Notes: generated by a model not told the origin, from the letters alone. 64,000 nt of DNA from Ruegeria atlantica (GCF_001458195.1 NZ_CYPU01000039.1:434093-498092), one strand, 5' to 3'. Shown: positions 18,979-29,373, counted from the first letter of the stretch. A program made the numbers and translations.

Positions 18979-19902
18979 ATGAATTTTACCCTAAGACAGC
19001 TTCAGTATTTCAATGCGGTGGCAGATCAGCGCAATTTTGGTCGTGCGGCGCAGTTCTGCCATGTCTCACAACCCGCGCTGTCGGTTCAAATCAAAGCGTT
19101 AGAAGAGACCCTGGGCGGGCCGCTGTTCGAACGTCAGGCCCGCGACATACTGCTGACGCCGTTGGGGCGCGACGTGCTGGACTACGCCCGTCAGGTGCTA
19201 GGCGCGGCAGACAGGCTGGACCAGTTCGCAAAGGATCATTCCGTTGGGCATCGGTCTTTGGCGATTGGAATCATCCCGACGATTGCGCCTTATCTTTTGC
19301 CTGGTGTGCTTGCCGGGCTGCGCACAGCCGACGTCTCCTTGCGGGTGCAGATCCGCGAGGCCCGGACCGAGCGCTTGCTGGCCATGTTGCGGGCCGGGCA
19401 AATCGATGCCGGTGTGATGGCCTTGCCGGCCGGTGGCAGCGAATTGTTCGAATTGCCGCTTTTTGAGGATCGCTTTCTGCTTGCCGGAAGCGCGGGGCGC
19501 CTTGGGACGGTACACTCAGACCCCGATGCCTTGCGCCCGGTGGATTTGCAGACCGCGCAGTTGATGTTGCTGGATGACGGGCATTGCCTGACAGATCAGG
19601 CGCTTGAGGTCTGTGGTCAAGACAGAGGCAGCGGTTTGATCAATATGGGGGCGTCCTCATTGGCGACTTTGTCGCGACTGGTTGCCGAAGGGTTTGGTCT
19701 GACACTCATGCCTGAACTCGCGGCGCGCTCGGAAACCGAAGCAGTTCCGGGGCTCAAACTCATGCGGTTCGGGGCACCGCAGCCTGCGCGGACGGTGGGG
19801 TTGGTCCGGCGCCTTTCGACGGGACATGAAGACTGGTTCGACAGTCTTGCGGAAGTCATCCGGCGTGTTGGCGACGATATCGTAACCGCGACCCGCCATT
19901 AA
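18979..19902 (+). CDS. oxyR: Hydrogen-peroxide-sensing LysR regulator OxyR
   Basis: LysR-type regulator of 307 residues that activates peroxide-defence genes when oxidised. The N-terminal winged helix-turn-helix includes NFGRAAQFCHVSQPALSVQIKAL. The effector domain has the diagnostic redox cysteine pair Cys203 and Cys212 in LDDGHCLTDQALEVC, identical in layout to enterobacterial OxyR. ATG 18979 follows TAGGA; a TTG two codons earlier is possible. It converges on a peroxiredoxin gene, the expected functional partner, with a terminator between. Typically such a regulator would act on the peroxiredoxin promoter at the far end of that gene. Confidence 0.93.
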   Translation: MNFTLRQLQYFNAVADQRNFGRAAQFCHVSQPALSVQIKALEETLGGPLFERQARDILLTPLGRDVLDYARQVLGAADRLDQFAKDHSVGHRSLAIGIIPTIAPYLLPGVLAGLRTADVSLRVQIREARTERLLAMLRAGQIDAGVMALPAGGSELFELPLFEDRFLLAGSAGRLGTVHSDPDALRPVDLQTAQLMLLDDGHCLTDQALEVCGQDRGSGLINMGASSLATLSRLVAEGFGLTLMPELAARSETEAVPGLKLMRFGAPQPARTVGLVRRLSTGHEDWFDSLAEVIRRVGDDIVTATRH

Positions 19903-19903
19903 A

Positions 19904-19928
19904 AAAGGCCCGCCAGAGGCGAGCCTTT
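19904..19928 (-). terminator. Terminator of the peroxiredoxin gene
   Basis: Six-base outer stem (AAAGGC with GCCTTT) plus four-base inner stem (CGCC with GGCG) and a 3-base loop. On the minus strand it is followed by a run of six T. It may also end oxyR transcripts. Confidence 0.75.
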
Positions 19929-19949
19929 GATACGTCAGCCTGACAATTG

Positions 19950-20498
19950 TTATGCCAGTGCCGGTTCTTTGGCTTCTTCCAGGTGCTTCATCAGGGTCTC
20001 CGGGGCCGAAACGCCATAGGGGTCTTCTGGGCAGTTGTCCATCAGGCCGGGCTCTTCGAACCAAGCTGCGACAACACCATCGGTTACGATGGCAGCGTAG
20101 CGCCACGAACGCATGCCAAAGCCCAAGTTTTCCTTGTCGACCAGCATGCCCATTTTGCGGGTAAATTCGCCCGAACCGTCAGGGATGACTTTGACGTTTT
20201 TCAGGCCCTGATCCTGTGCCCATTTGTTCATGACAAAGCTGTCATTCACGGACATGCAGTAGATTTCATCGATGCCCTTGGCAGTGAAATCGGCATACCC
20301 GTTTTCGAAACCGGGCAGTTGGAAGGTCGAGCATGTGGGTGTGAACGCACCGGGCAGGGAAAACAGGATGACACGCTTGCCTGCGAAGTAATCCGCGGTT
20401 GTTTTGTCTTCCCAACGGAACGGGTTGGATCCTTCGATTGCTTCGTCGCGGACACGGGTGTGGAAAGTAACGGAAGGCAGTTTTGCGCCGGTTTTCAT
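19950..20498 (-). CDS. Peroxiredoxin (Prx5/hybrid type)
   Basis: Thiol peroxidase of 182 residues that reduces H2O2 and organic peroxides. The peroxidatic cysteine is Cys56 in LPGAFTPTCSTFQLPGF, the Prx5 signature. Other cysteines occur in IYCMSV and DNCPED and could resolve the sulfenic acid. There is no fused glutaredoxin domain, so a separate reductant is needed. ATG 20498 has AGGAG at seven bases; the longer ATG reading at 20519 is not needed. It is convergent with oxyR. Cytosolic; no signal peptide. Confidence 0.93.
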   Translation of the reverse strand: MKTGAKLPSVTFHTRVRDEAIEGSNPFRWEDKTTADYFAGKRVILFSLPGAFTPTCSTFQLPGFENGYADFTAKGIDEIYCMSVNDSFVMNKWAQDQGLKNVKVIPDGSGEFTRKMGMLVDKENLGFGMRSWRYAAIVTDGVVAAWFEEPGLMDNCPEDPYGVSAPETLMKHLEEAKEPALA

Positions 20499-20761
20499 CT
20501 GCGGGCTCCTGTGATTCACATTAGAATTATTGGTGACTTAAAACAGTTCTAAACCGCCTTCAACGCTATAAATGCTGCATTTGCGATATAACTTTAAGTA
20601 ACAGTAAACATAGGATAAATCCTGCTACTATGTTTGAAGCGCGGCGCGACTTCTTCGGTTGCAAACCTGCTATGCATGGCGGGTATGCCCGGGTGGCATA
20701 GTCTGCGCGGGCGTATTATGTTAGGGCAAAGCAAATTGACCCAAAGTCAGGAAAGCCAGCC

Positions 20762-21712
20762 GTGCGTGATCTGAAGATCCCAGAACAACGTCATCCCGAA
20801 AAAGCGCATCGTCCAGACAATGCGCAGCCTAAGAAGCCCAAGTGGATACGCGTCAAGGCCCCCGGCGGAAAGGGTTATGCCGAGACGCACAAGATCATGC
20901 GTGAAAATAATCTGGTCACTGTCTGTGAAGAGGCCGGATGCCCAAATGTCGGCGAATGCTGGAGCCAGGGCCACGCCACCATGATGATCATGGGCGAGAT
21001 CTGTACGCGCGGCTGTACCTTCTGTAACATTGCGACAGGACGTCCGGACTCGTTGGATGCGTTTGAACCGGGGCGCGTGGCGCATGCGGTTGAAAAGCTG
21101 GGTTTGAACCACGTCGTGATCACATCTGTTGACCGCGATGATCTGAAGGACGGCGGTGCCGATCATTTCGCACAGACGATACGCGCGGTGCGGCACCGGT
21201 CGCCGAAGACGACCATTGAAATCCTGACACCTGATTTCCTGAAATGTGACTCTTCCGTTCTTGAAACTGTCGTCGAGGCCAAGCCGGACGTGTTCAACCA
21301 CAATCTCGAAACCGTACCCGGCCTGTACCTCGAAGTGCGTCCCGGTGCGCGTTATTTCCACTCGTTGCGGCTGTTGCAGCGCGTCAAAGAGCTGGACCCA
21401 TCGATCTTTACTAAATCAGGAATCATGGTCGGCCTGGGTGAGAACGAGCAAGAAGTCCGGCAAGTCATGGATGACATGCGCGCTGCCGATATCGACTTTC
21501 TAACCATCGGTCAGTATCTGCAGCCCACGCCCAAACACCATGGTGTGGATCGGTTCGTGACGCCGGAAGAATTCGCATCCTACGAAAAGGCTGCTTATGG
21601 CAAAGGGTTCCTGATGGTGTCCGCGACACCTCTGACCCGGTCGTCCTATCACGCGGGGGATGACTTTGCCCGGTTGCGTGAGGCTCGCCAGAAAAAGCTG
21701 GAACAGGGGTGA
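20762..21712 (+). CDS. lipA: Lipoyl synthase
   Basis: Radical-SAM enzyme of 316 residues that inserts two sulfurs into octanoyl groups on lipoyl domains. Both iron-sulfur clusters are visible: the auxiliary cluster from Cys55, Cys60 and Cys66 ([14 protein letters not shown]) and the radical-SAM cluster from Cys81, Cys85 and Cys88 (CTRGCTFC). The C-terminal RSSYHAG motif supplies the final auxiliary-cluster serine. The start is GTG 20762 after CAGGAAAG. Its stop overlaps the GTG of the following amidohydrolase as GTGA. About 260 bases upstream are free of genes and contain short inverted repeats but no recognised riboswitch. Confidence 0.97.
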   Translation: MRDLKIPEQRHPEKAHRPDNAQPKKPKWIRVKAPGGKGYAETHKIMRENNLVTVCEEAGCPNVGECWSQGHATMMIMGEICTRGCTFCNIATGRPDSLDAFEPGRVAHAVEKLGLNHVVITSVDRDDLKDGGADHFAQTIRAVRHRSPKTTIEILTPDFLKCDSSVLETVVEAKPDVFNHNLETVPGLYLEVRPGARYFHSLRLLQRVKELDPSIFTKSGIMVGLGENEQEVRQVMDDMRAADIDFLTIGQYLQPTPKHHGVDRFVTPEEFASYEKAAYGKGFLMVSATPLTRSSYHAGDDFARLREARQKKLEQG

Positions 21713-22863
21713 CACCCGAAGCGCACGCGCGGCTGACACGCCTGCGCCACGACCTGCATCAATATCCCGAACTTTCCGGGGGCGAGCGTGAGACCGCTGC
21801 CCGTATGACAGAGCTTTTGCGGGGATTCGGTGCGGACCGTGTGCTTACCGGATTGGGGGGGCATGGCGTTGCCGCGGTTTTTGACAGTGGGCAGGCTGGG
21901 CCAACCGTTGGTATCCGGTGCGAATTGGATGGGCTGCCGATTCAAGAACTTGGCACGCACCCCTACGTGTCGAAGGTTCCGGGCAAAGGGCATCTGTGTG
22001 GCCATGATGGGCACATGGCGATGGTGCTTGGCGTTGCCGAAGACCTGGCGCGCCACCGTCCCCAAAAGGGTCGGGTGGTGTTGATCTTTCAACCGGCTGA
22101 GGAAACCGGGCAGGGCGCTATCGCCTTTCGCGCGGACCCCCAATTCGCGCAAATCGCGCCGGACTACGTGTTCTCTCTGCACAACCTGCCGGGGTTGGAA
22201 CTCGGCGCCGTTGAGTTGTGTCAGGGTTCGGCTAACTGCGCCTCGCGCGGGATGAAAATTATCCTGGCCGGCAAGACATCCCATGCGGCTGCGCCTCAGG
22301 ATGGGATTTCCCCGGCTGAGGCGATGTCCGAACTGGTTTCGAAGCTGGCGGGTTTAGGCGCAGGCGGCGCGTTGGATGCCGATTTTGCGCTGACAACTGT
22401 GACGCATGCCCGTTTGGGAGAGCCGACTTTCGGCGTCGCTCCGGGGCGGGCCGAGATCTGGGTAACCTTGCGCACCGTTTCAGACGCTCGGATGCAAACG
22501 CTGATGACCGAGGCCGAGGCGCTAGCGCGCCGCGCCGTATCCGCCGACAGTCTGGAGGTTGAGATCACCTATGACGATGTCTTCGAGGCCTGTGTCAATC
22601 ACAGCGACGCGGTGAACATCATCGCAACGGCCTGCGCCGAGCGTGGAGTACCGTTCCATTCAACAGAGACGCCGCAAAAGTTCTCAGAAGATTTCGGGCA
22701 ATTTGGGAAAGGCGCGAAAACGGCGATGTTCTGGCTGGGCGCAGGGCAGGGTCACCCGCAATTGCATAACCCTGACTATGATTTCCCAGACGCGTTGATA
22801 CCTGTTGGAACCGCGGTTTTCCTGTCGGCTATCCGGCAGGTTTTAGGCGACGCCCAAGCCTGA
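21709..22863 (+). CDS. M20 family amidohydrolase (carboxypeptidase-like)
   Basis: Metal-dependent amidohydrolase of 384 residues, of the hippurate hydrolase/IAA-amino-acid hydrolase/N-acyl amidohydrolase group. Metal-binding segments [11 protein letters not shown] and [11 protein letters not shown] and the later [16 protein letters not shown] block are present; the dimerisation lid carries [11 protein letters not shown]. The GTG start at 21709 overlaps the lipA stop by four bases, so expression is coupled to lipA. That pairing could be accidental, or the enzyme may act on an amide linked to lipoate or another acyl amide; I cannot tell which. No signal peptide. Confidence 0.88.
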   Translation: MTPEAHARLTRLRHDLHQYPELSGGERETAARMTELLRGFGADRVLTGLGGHGVAAVFDSGQAGPTVGIRCELDGLPIQELGTHPYVSKVPGKGHLCGHDGHMAMVLGVAEDLARHRPQKGRVVLIFQPAEETGQGAIAFRADPQFAQIAPDYVFSLHNLPGLELGAVELCQGSANCASRGMKIILAGKTSHAAAPQDGISPAEAMSELVSKLAGLGAGGALDADFALTTVTHARLGEPTFGVAPGRAEIWVTLRTVSDARMQTLMTEAEALARRAVSADSLEVEITYDDVFEACVNHSDAVNIIATACAERGVPFHSTETPQKFSEDFGQFGKGAKTAMFWLGAGQGHPQLHNPDYDFPDALIPVGTAVFLSAIRQVLGDAQA

Positions 22864-22880
22864 ACTGGGGGTAAACCGGT

Positions 22881-23423
22881 TTAGTCTTCGACAAATCGAA
22901 CTTTGCCAATGAATGGCAAGTTGCGATTGCGCTGCGCGTAGTCGATCCCGTAACCCACAACAAATTCGTCCGGAATTTCAAAGCCGATCCAATCGGAACG
23001 GAAATCGACCTCGCGCCGGCTGGGTTTGTCCAGCAAGGCAATGGACTTAAGTCGGCTTGGTTTGCGGCTGCGCAATAGTTTTGTGACGTGGTTCAGCGTG
23101 TGGCCGGTGTCGACGATATCCTCGACCGCTAAAACATCGCGCCCTTCAATCGCGCCGCGTAAGTCTTTAAGAATACGTACTTCCCGACTGCTTTCCATAG
23201 CGTCTCCATACGAGGATACTTCGAGGAAATCGACTTCGATCGGCAGGTCCAGCTCGCGCACCAGATCCGCGATGAAGACGAAACTGCCGCGCAGCAAGCC
23301 GACCACGATCAGCTTGTCGGTATCTCCGAATTCTGCCGTGATTTCGCGGCATAATTCCTCGATTCGGGCTGCAATCGCTTTGGCCGAGATCATCGTATCT
23401 ATCACATATGCGCGGTCGCTCAT
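22881..23423 (-). CDS. hpt: Hypoxanthine phosphoribosyltransferase
   Basis: Purine-salvage enzyme of 180 residues forming IMP or GMP from hypoxanthine or guanine and PRPP. The PRPP-binding motif [14 protein letters not shown] is intact, preceded by the FLEVSSYGD flexible-loop region and followed by the [11 protein letters not shown] and [21 protein letters not shown] blocks typical of Hpt. ATG 23423 gives the standard length; a further 18 codons upstream are open but not family-like. It is convergent with the amidohydrolase and divergent from the COQ10-like gene. Confidence 0.95.
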   Translation of the reverse strand: MSDRAYVIDTMISAKAIAARIEELCREITAEFGDTDKLIVVGLLRGSFVFIADLVRELDLPIEVDFLEVSSYGDAMESSREVRILKDLRGAIEGRDVLAVEDIVDTGHTLNHVTKLLRSRKPSRLKSIALLDKPSRREVDFRSDWIGFEIPDEFVVGYGIDYAQRNRNLPFIGKVRFVED

Positions 23424-23494
23424 CGCTGCCCCCTTGATCTTTGGCGCGCAACATACGACATGACGCGCCATTGTCACCTGAAAAACCGGACGCC

Positions 23495-23941
23495 ATGCCT
23501 ACTCATTCGGAAACACGTCACCTTCCTTACACTGCTCAGCAGATGTACGAGCTGGTCGCGGACGTGGCAAAGTATCCCGAGTTTCTGCCTTGGTGCGCAG
23601 CCGCCCGCATTCGTCGGACCTATGCGGCGGGTGAGGCGCAGGTCATGGAAGCAGATCTGGTGATCTCGTTCAAAGTGTTTCGCGAACGGTTCGGCAGCCG
23701 GGTGACATTGTTTGCCGATCAGAAAAGAATCGACACCGAATATCTGGACGGACCATTCAAATACATGAATTCCAACTGGCAGTTCGCCGACGCTGATGAT
23801 GGCGGATGCAACATCACTTTCCACGTGGATTTCGAATTCAAGAACGCCATCCTGCAAGGCATCATCGGTGTGGTCTTCAACGAGGCCATGCATCGGATCG
23901 TTCAAGCCTTTGAGACCCGCGCGAAGGACTTGTACAGCTAG
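23495..23941 (+). CDS. Coenzyme Q-binding protein COQ10-like (RatA/START family)
   Basis: A 148-residue SRPBCC-fold protein related to mitochondrial COQ10 and bacterial RatA, thought to bind ubiquinone or other hydrophobic ligands and support respiration. Recognisable segments are [30 protein letters not shown], the central [11 protein letters not shown] and the closing helix [25 protein letters not shown] 23495 gives the standard N-terminus MPTHSETR. It is divergent from hpt and 37 bases upstream of the MmgE/PrpD gene, with which it may be co-transcribed. RatA toxin activity has been claimed for E. coli, but respiratory function is the likelier role here. Confidence 0.9.
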   Translation: MPTHSETRHLPYTAQQMYELVADVAKYPEFLPWCAAARIRRTYAAGEAQVMEADLVISFKVFRERFGSRVTLFADQKRIDTEYLDGPFKYMNSNWQFADADDGGCNITFHVDFEFKNAILQGIIGVVFNEAMHRIVQAFETRAKDLYS

Positions 23942-23978
23942 GTCTTTACCCCGAGTTGGCGGTCGCTAGACTGCGTCC

Positions 23979-25274
23979 ATGACCGATTTTACCACATCAC
24001 TGGCAGCCTTCGCGGCGGGGCCCATCACGACGACTTTGCAGACGCGGGTCGTTACGTCTCTTTCTGTTTTGGACTGGATAGCTGTCGGGCGTGCCGGAGT
24101 TGATGAGCCTGTTTCCCGGACAGTGCGCGACCTTGTGTTTGGCGAAGAGGGGGCGGAACAAGCGCGCCTTTTTGGTGGAGGTGGGGCACCCCTGCGCGGT
24201 GCTGCCTTGGTAAACGGAACCGTGTCGCATGCCCTGGATTATGATGACACGCATTTCGCCCATATCGGGCATCCATCGGTTGCCGTCCTTCCGGCGGCGC
24301 TGGCCTTAAGCGAGTGGGACGACCGTATTCTGGTCGATTTCCTTGAGGCAGCCTTGGTTGGGATGGAGACATCCATTCGGATCGGCCTCTGGCTGGGGCG
24401 CGATCACTATCAGGCGGGCTTTCACCAGACCGCCACGTCTGGCGCGTTTGGTGCAGCTGTCGCTGCAGGGCGCATACTGGGGTTCGACGTCGAACAGATG
24501 CGAAAAGTTCTGGGCCTGACGGCGACTAGGGCTGCCGGTCTAAAGGCGCAATTCGGAACGATGGGAAAACCTTATAACGCGGGTCTTGCGGCCTCTGCCG
24601 GGGTTGAGGCAGCTTTGTTGGTGGCATCGGGATTCGATCCCAATTCAGACGCGCTGGAAGGGTCCTATGGATTTGGCGCGACGCATAAAGGTCAGTCTGA
24701 CATTGCAGCCTCATTGGATGGGCTGGGTGCGGAATGGCTTTTTGAAAGCGTCAGTCACAAGTTTCATGCCTGTTGCCACGGATTGCACGCCGCGCTTGAG
24801 GCCGCGCGCGACCTGGATATCGCCGAACCGGAAGTCGCCGAGATCAAGATCAAGACGCATCCAAGGTGGATGAGCGTCTGCAACCAGACATCCCCGACAA
24901 CTGGCCTTGGTGCCAAGTTCTCATATCGGACGGTGATTGCGATGCAGGCGCTTGGCTATGATACGGCCCTGCCAGGCAGCTATTCAGACAAGACATGCGC
25001 CGACCCGCGACTGGTATCCTTGCGGGACCGAGTCTCTGTCGAAGCGGATGACAGCTTGTCAGAAACGCAGGCGCAGCTGACCTTGTTGCGCCGGGATGGG
25101 GCAAGGCGCGAGGCTACGCATGACCTGTTGGCCCCGATGACTTTGTCAGATCGTGAGGACCGGGTGCGCGGCAAGGCCAACAAGCTGATCGGAACAGATG
25201 ACGCGGACGCGGTCTGGTCGATGCTGCGCACCGGAGGCCGCGCCCGCGATTTGTCTGCGTTGCTGGAGGGTTAA
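23979..25274 (+). CDS. MmgE/PrpD family protein
   Basis: A 431-residue member of the 2-methylcitrate dehydratase/cis-aconitate decarboxylase fold. The helical N-terminal domain carries [21 protein letters not shown], the family signature, and later TKPYNAG-like [16 protein letters not shown] and [16 protein letters not shown] occur. It is not next to propionate genes (prpB/prpC), so a methylcitrate role is not supported; relatives include iminodisuccinate epimerase and several uncharacterised enzymes. The gene follows the COQ10-like gene and its stop overlaps that of the convergent pyrC by four bases. Exact reaction unknown. Confidence 0.88.
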   Translation: MTDFTTSLAAFAAGPITTTLQTRVVTSLSVLDWIAVGRAGVDEPVSRTVRDLVFGEEGAEQARLFGGGGAPLRGAALVNGTVSHALDYDDTHFAHIGHPSVAVLPAALALSEWDDRILVDFLEAALVGMETSIRIGLWLGRDHYQAGFHQTATSGAFGAAVAAGRILGFDVEQMRKVLGLTATRAAGLKAQFGTMGKPYNAGLAASAGVEAALLVASGFDPNSDALEGSYGFGATHKGQSDIAASLDGLGAEWLFESVSHKFHACCHGLHAALEAARDLDIAEPEVAEIKIKTHPRWMSVCNQTSPTTGLGAKFSYRTVIAMQALGYDTALPGSYSDKTCADPRLVSLRDRVSVEADDSLSETQAQLTLLRRDGARREATHDLLAPMTLSDREDRVRGKANKLIGTDDADAVWSMLRTGGRARDLSALLEG

Positions 25275-26308
25275 GTCACGCGCCAATGTAGCGGGAAACC
25301 CGGTTCAAACACTGTGACCGGACCTTCGTCGCAGTCGATCTTGTCCGGGTATTCCACCGGTTCGCCTTTGGTCAGGGTGATGGTTTCCTCATTCACCGGA
25401 AGGCGATAGAAGGCCGGGCCGTTCAGAGACACAAAGCCTTCCAGCTTGTCCAAAGCGCCCTCGCGGTCAAACATCTCGGCCACAAGTGACATTGTATTGG
25501 TCGCCGTGAAACATCCCGCACACCCGCAGGCCATTTCCTTGTTGGCGTCGGTATGGGGAGCGCTGTCAGTACCCAGGAAATACCGCGCATCGCCCGAGGT
25601 TGCAGCCGCCAGCAGAGCCAGTCGATGTTCTTCACGCTTGGCGACAGGCAGGCAATAGTAATGCGGCTTGATTCCACCAACGAGGATATGGTTGCGGTTG
25701 ATAATCAGGTGGTGTGCCGTGATCGTTGCACCCAGATCCTTGTCGTTGGATTTGACATAATCGACACCGTTCGCGGTCGTGATGTGCTCCATCACCACAC
25801 GCAGTCCGGGAGTGGCCTTGCGGATCGGATCCAGAACACGGTCGATGAACACAGCTTCGCGGTCAAAGATGTCGATTTCGGCGTCGGTCACCTCACCATG
25901 CACACACATGGGCAGTCCGATCTCGGCCATCTTTTCCAGCACCGGGCGCACTTTGTCGAAATCCTGTACGCCCGAGGCAGAGTTGGTCGTCGCGCCCGCC
26001 GGGTACAGTTTGACCGCTTTGACCAGACCGCTGGCATGGGCTGCTGCCATATCTTCGGGGTCGGTATCTTCGGTCAGGTATAGGGTCATCAACGGGTCGA
26101 ACGTCATGCCTTCGGGCAGCGCGGCCAATATGCGGTCGCGATAGGCGGCGGCCTGATCGCCGCGCACGACGGGCGGCACAAGGTTCGGCATGATGATCGC
26201 GCGGGCAAAATGACGCGCGGTTTCGGGCAGGACGGCCTGCAACATCGCGCCATCGCGCAGGTGCAGATGCCAGTCGTCGGGGCGGCGGATCGTGAGGGTA
26301 TCGGTCAT
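25271..26308 (-). CDS. pyrC: Dihydroorotase (class II)
   Basis: Zinc enzyme of 345 residues closing carbamoyl-aspartate to dihydroorotate in pyrimidine synthesis. The first zinc histidines are His14 and His16 in [10 protein letters not shown]. The bridging carboxylated lysine is Lys100 in [11 protein letters not shown], and later residues include MCVHGE, HITT and the LGTDSAPH segment with the catalytic aspartate. Length and layout match E. coli PyrC rather than the longer class I enzymes. It is divergent from the MoxR gene. Nothing unusual. Confidence 0.97.
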   Translation of the reverse strand: MTDTLTIRRPDDWHLHLRDGAMLQAVLPETARHFARAIIMPNLVPPVVRGDQAAAYRDRILAALPEGMTFDPLMTLYLTEDTDPEDMAAAHASGLVKAVKLYPAGATTNSASGVQDFDKVRPVLEKMAEIGLPMCVHGEVTDAEIDIFDREAVFIDRVLDPIRKATPGLRVVMEHITTANGVDYVKSNDKDLGATITAHHLIINRNHILVGGIKPHYYCLPVAKREEHRLALLAAATSGDARYFLGTDSAPHTDANKEMACGCAGCFTATNTMSLVAEMFDREGALDKLEGFVSLNGPAFYRLPVNEETITLTKGEPVEYPDKIDCDEGPVTVFEPGFPLHWRVT

Positions 26309-26462
26309 GGCCTTCCGCTAGCACAGCGGACCCGGCGGTGAAAGACCTTCAATTCGGTCCCAGACCTTGTCAATCAGTCCGATCGTCGTAAGTCCCGGAA
26401 AGAACACGGCCTTGACGCGCGCGATCCCCCATGAACTGTTGTGGCAAGGGAGAGATCGAAAC

Positions 26463-27371
26463 ATGACACAGCCAGATTCCATCGACGCCGTCCAATCCAT
26501 GTTGGGTTCACAGGGCTATGTCTGCGGGCGCGCGCTGGCGACGGTGGTGTTCCTGTCCCTGAAACTGGGCCGACCACTGTTTCTGGAAGGTGAGGCCGGG
26601 GTGGGCAAGACCGAGATCGCCAAGGCCCTTGCCGCCGGTCTGAACCGGCGCTTGATCAGGTTGCAATGTTACGAAGGTCTGGATGCCTCTTCCGCTGTTT
26701 ATGAATGGAACTTTCCGGCGCAGATGGTTGCGATCCGCACGGCCGAAGCCTCGGGCGGGGCGGATCGGGGCAGATTGCAGACCGAACTATTCTCGGACGA
26801 GTACCTGATCGAACGCCCGCTGCTGCAGGCAATGCGCCCGGATGAGCATGGTGCGCCGGTCCTGTTGATCGACGAGCTTGATCGCACAGACGAACCCTTC
26901 GAGGCGTTCCTGCTCGAAGCGCTCAGCGATTTTCAGGTCACGATTCCTGAACTGGGCACGGTCAAAGCACCGGAGCCGCCCATCGTTATCGTCACCTCGA
27001 ACCGCACACGTGAGGTGCATGATGCACTAAAAAGACGTTGCCTCTATCATTGGGTCGACTACCCCGATTTCGACCGAGAAATCGAAATCCTGCACGCGCG
27101 CGCGCCGGAAGCTGCCGAAGCGCTTAGTCGTGAGGTCGTGGCCTTTGTTCAGCATCTACGCACCGAAGACCTGTTCAAGAAACCGGGTGTGGCTGAGACG
27201 ATAGATTGGGCCAAATGCCTGCTTGCGCTGGACGTCATCAACCTCAGCCCCGAAGTGATCGGAGACACCCTGGGTGCAATCTTGAAATACCAGGACGACA
27301 TCCAGAAATTGCAGGGCTCCGAGGCGAAACGAATACTGGATCAAGCCAAAGCGTCGCTGGAACCAGCCTGA
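26463..27371 (+). CDS. MoxR-family AAA+ ATPase (CoxD-like)
   Basis: AAA+ chaperone of 302 residues, expected to help insert or activate the molybdenum site of the downstream hydroxylase together with the VWA protein. Walker A is GEAGVGKT (43-50) and Walker B is VLLIDELDR (133-141); sensor 1 lies in IVIVTSNRTREVHDALKRR. ATG 26463 follows GGGAGAG; an in-frame ATG 96 bases earlier is unsupported. Its TGA overlaps the ATG of the VWA gene by one base (TGATG). CoxD/CoxE pairs are known accessories of CO dehydrogenase clusters, which supports this context. Confidence 0.92.
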   Translation: MTQPDSIDAVQSMLGSQGYVCGRALATVVFLSLKLGRPLFLEGEAGVGKTEIAKALAAGLNRRLIRLQCYEGLDASSAVYEWNFPAQMVAIRTAEASGGADRGRLQTELFSDEYLIERPLLQAMRPDEHGAPVLLIDELDRTDEPFEAFLLEALSDFQVTIPELGTVKAPEPPIVIVTSNRTREVHDALKRRCLYHWVDYPDFDREIEILHARAPEAAEALSREVVAFVQHLRTEDLFKKPGVAETIDWAKCLLALDVINLSPEVIGDTLGAILKYQDDIQKLQGSEAKRILDQAKASLEPA

Positions 27372-28627
27372 TGGCTGAACAGCTTCCGATCGACATTCCG
27401 GACAACCCCAAGCTGGCGCAAAACATCACTCATTTTGCGCGGGCGTTGCGTAAGGCCGGGTTACCGATTGGGACGGGTCGAGTGGTGGATGCCATTCGCG
27501 CGGTTCAGGCGGCGGGGTTCACGGAAAAACAGGATTTCTACTGGACATTGCACGCCTGTTTCGTGAACCGCCCGGAACACCGCACTATATTTGCGCAGGT
27601 CTTTCGCCTCTATTGGCGTGACCCCCGATATCTTGAGCACATGATGTCCATGATGCTGCCGGCTATTCGCGGCGTGCAGGAAGAACGCAAGGCTGACGCA
27701 GCCGAAAAGCGCGCGGCCGAGGCGTTGTTGGACGGGGTTGAACGTGATCTGCCCGAAGTGGCTGAGCAGGAAGAAGAAACCGAGTTAGAAATCGACGCCT
27801 CGCAAACGGCGTCCTCCGAGGAACGTCTGCGCAGTCTGGACTTTGAGCAGATGAGCACCGCCGAGATCGCGCAAGCTAAGCGCATGCTGTCGCGGCTTGC
27901 TCTGCCGGTAAAGCCGATAGAGTCCCGGCGCGGTCAGTCCAGCCACCTGGGGCATCGCATCGACCGGGCGCGGACATTGCGCGCCGCGATGCGTCAGGGT
28001 GGAGAGTTGCGCGATATTGCTAAGCTCAAGCCGAAACCTCGATGGCCCAATCTTGTCGTGCTTTGCGATATCTCGGGGTCGATGAGCCAGTACAGCCGGA
28101 TCGTCCTGCATTTCCTGCATGCGGTGTCGAACGCCAAAGGGGCAGGCTGGGCCAAGGTTCACGCATTCACTTTTGGGACGCGTCTGACGAATATCACCCG
28201 TCATCTTCAGCAGCGCGATGTAGATGCGGCTCTGGCCGCCGCTGGGGCTGAGGCTCAGGATTGGGAAGGGGGAACGCGGATTGGCGAGTGTCTGCACGCG
28301 TTCAACCGCGATTGGTCGCGGCGGGTCATGGGGCAGGGTGCTGTGGTCCTATTGATCTCGGACGGGCTGGATCGCGGAGACCCCGAGGCGTTGGGTAAAG
28401 AGACGGAGCGATTACACCTGTCTGCGCGTCGTCTGATTTGGTTGAATCCATTGCTACGGTGGGATGGGTTCGCGCCCAAAGCGCAGGGCGTCGCGGCCAT
28501 GCTGCCCCATGTTGACAGTTTCCGCGCCGGCCATTCGATTGCGTCGCTCGAAGATCTGGCCAATGTCATCTCGAAACCCGATGACGTGGGTGAGAAAGCG
28601 CGGTTGTTGTCCGCGCTTTCCGACTGA
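27371..28627 (+). CDS. VWA domain-containing CoxE family protein
   Basis: A 418-residue partner of the MoxR ATPase. The N-terminal half is helical with an acidic stretch (EEETELEID, 135-143). The C-terminal von Willebrand A domain has an intact metal site, Asp233-x-Ser235-x-Ser237 in LCDISGSMS, with the later threonine in EGGTRIGE and the aspartate in LISDGLDRGD. In CO dehydrogenase clusters, CoxE works with CoxD in post-translational maturation. The start ATG is fixed by the TGATG overlap; longer open frame upstream lies inside the moxR gene. Confidence 0.92.
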   Translation: MAEQLPIDIPDNPKLAQNITHFARALRKAGLPIGTGRVVDAIRAVQAAGFTEKQDFYWTLHACFVNRPEHRTIFAQVFRLYWRDPRYLEHMMSMMLPAIRGVQEERKADAAEKRAAEALLDGVERDLPEVAEQEEETELEIDASQTASSEERLRSLDFEQMSTAEIAQAKRMLSRLALPVKPIESRRGQSSHLGHRIDRARTLRAAMRQGGELRDIAKLKPKPRWPNLVVLCDISGSMSQYSRIVLHFLHAVSNAKGAGWAKVHAFTFGTRLTNITRHLQQRDVDAALAAAGAEAQDWEGGTRIGECLHAFNRDWSRRVMGQGAVVLLISDGLDRGDPEALGKETERLHLSARRLIWLNPLLRWDGFAPKAQGVAAMLPHVDSFRAGHSIASLEDLANVISKPDDVGEKARLLSALSD

Positions 28628-28630
28628 GTA

Positions 28631-29131
28631 TCAGCTTAGCTGTTCTTCGTTGCACTTGCGGGCCATTTCCATGGCTTTGTAAGTGCCGGTCAGATCAACG
28701 GTGAAGGCAAATTCCTTTTCCGGGAACACAACCATGACCTTTTGCTTGGCGAGGTCATCGGCGAATTGGGGATCGTCGGACAGGACGTAACCACCTGAGT
28801 AACCCTTGGTGATGTTGCCTTTCATACCGGTTGCTTCACCAACATAGATGTTGTCGCCCAGCAGGACCGCGACAGCTTCTTTTTCACCGCGCTTGATGTC
28901 GGTCTTGGCCTTGGTGAAGACGCCAACATAGCCCACGCCACGATCTTCGGTCAGGCCCATCTGAACGACGTTTTCAGCGTCATCAACAGCTTCGATCAGG
29001 CAGGATTTCTTGTCCTCGTCAATAAATACTTTCCAACCTTCAACCTCGCCGTAACGCAGGAACGTGTCTGCGGATGCAACGCTTGCGGTGAACAGGCCAA
29101 GTGCCATTCCGAGTGTAAAAATGCGTTTCAA
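28631..29131 (-). CDS. Conserved exported protein of unknown function
   Basis: A 166-residue protein with a signal peptide (KRIFTLGMALGLFTASVASA) and a mature domain rich in beta strands, containing two cysteines that could pair (KKSCLIE and ARKCNEE). The start is taken as TTG 29131, which has GGAG eight bases upstream and puts the signal peptide at the N-terminus; an ATG 36 bases earlier adds a charged extension. It is encoded on the strand opposite to the cox maturation genes, with its stop only three bases from that of the VWA gene. Its presence inside the cluster may be an insertion or may mark a periplasmic partner. No family recognised. Confidence 0.78.
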   Translation of the reverse strand: MKRIFTLGMALGLFTASVASADTFLRYGEVEGWKVFIDEDKKSCLIEAVDDAENVVQMGLTEDRGVGYVGVFTKAKTDIKRGEKEAVAVLLGDNIYVGEATGMKGNITKGYSGGYVLSDDPQFADDLAKQKVMVVFPEKEFAFTVDLTGTYKAMEMARKCNEEQLS

Positions 29132-29373
29132 CTCTCTGTCTCCATTGTCAAAAATTAATATGCGCATACTGGAATGCAGCAGCTACGCATGTAGGCTAGA
29201 ATCTGGGCCGGGTGCAATCAATGATTTGTGGGCTGCTTGGTAATCTGGGCTTGTATACGCCGATGCAATTCTGAGTTTAACAGACAGGTCGAACATCCGG
29301 TATTCGCCTTAAGGCTTACTTTTCATTGCGCCAAACCTGCCTATGTTGGTTCAGAACACGCCGGGAGGGCGCA

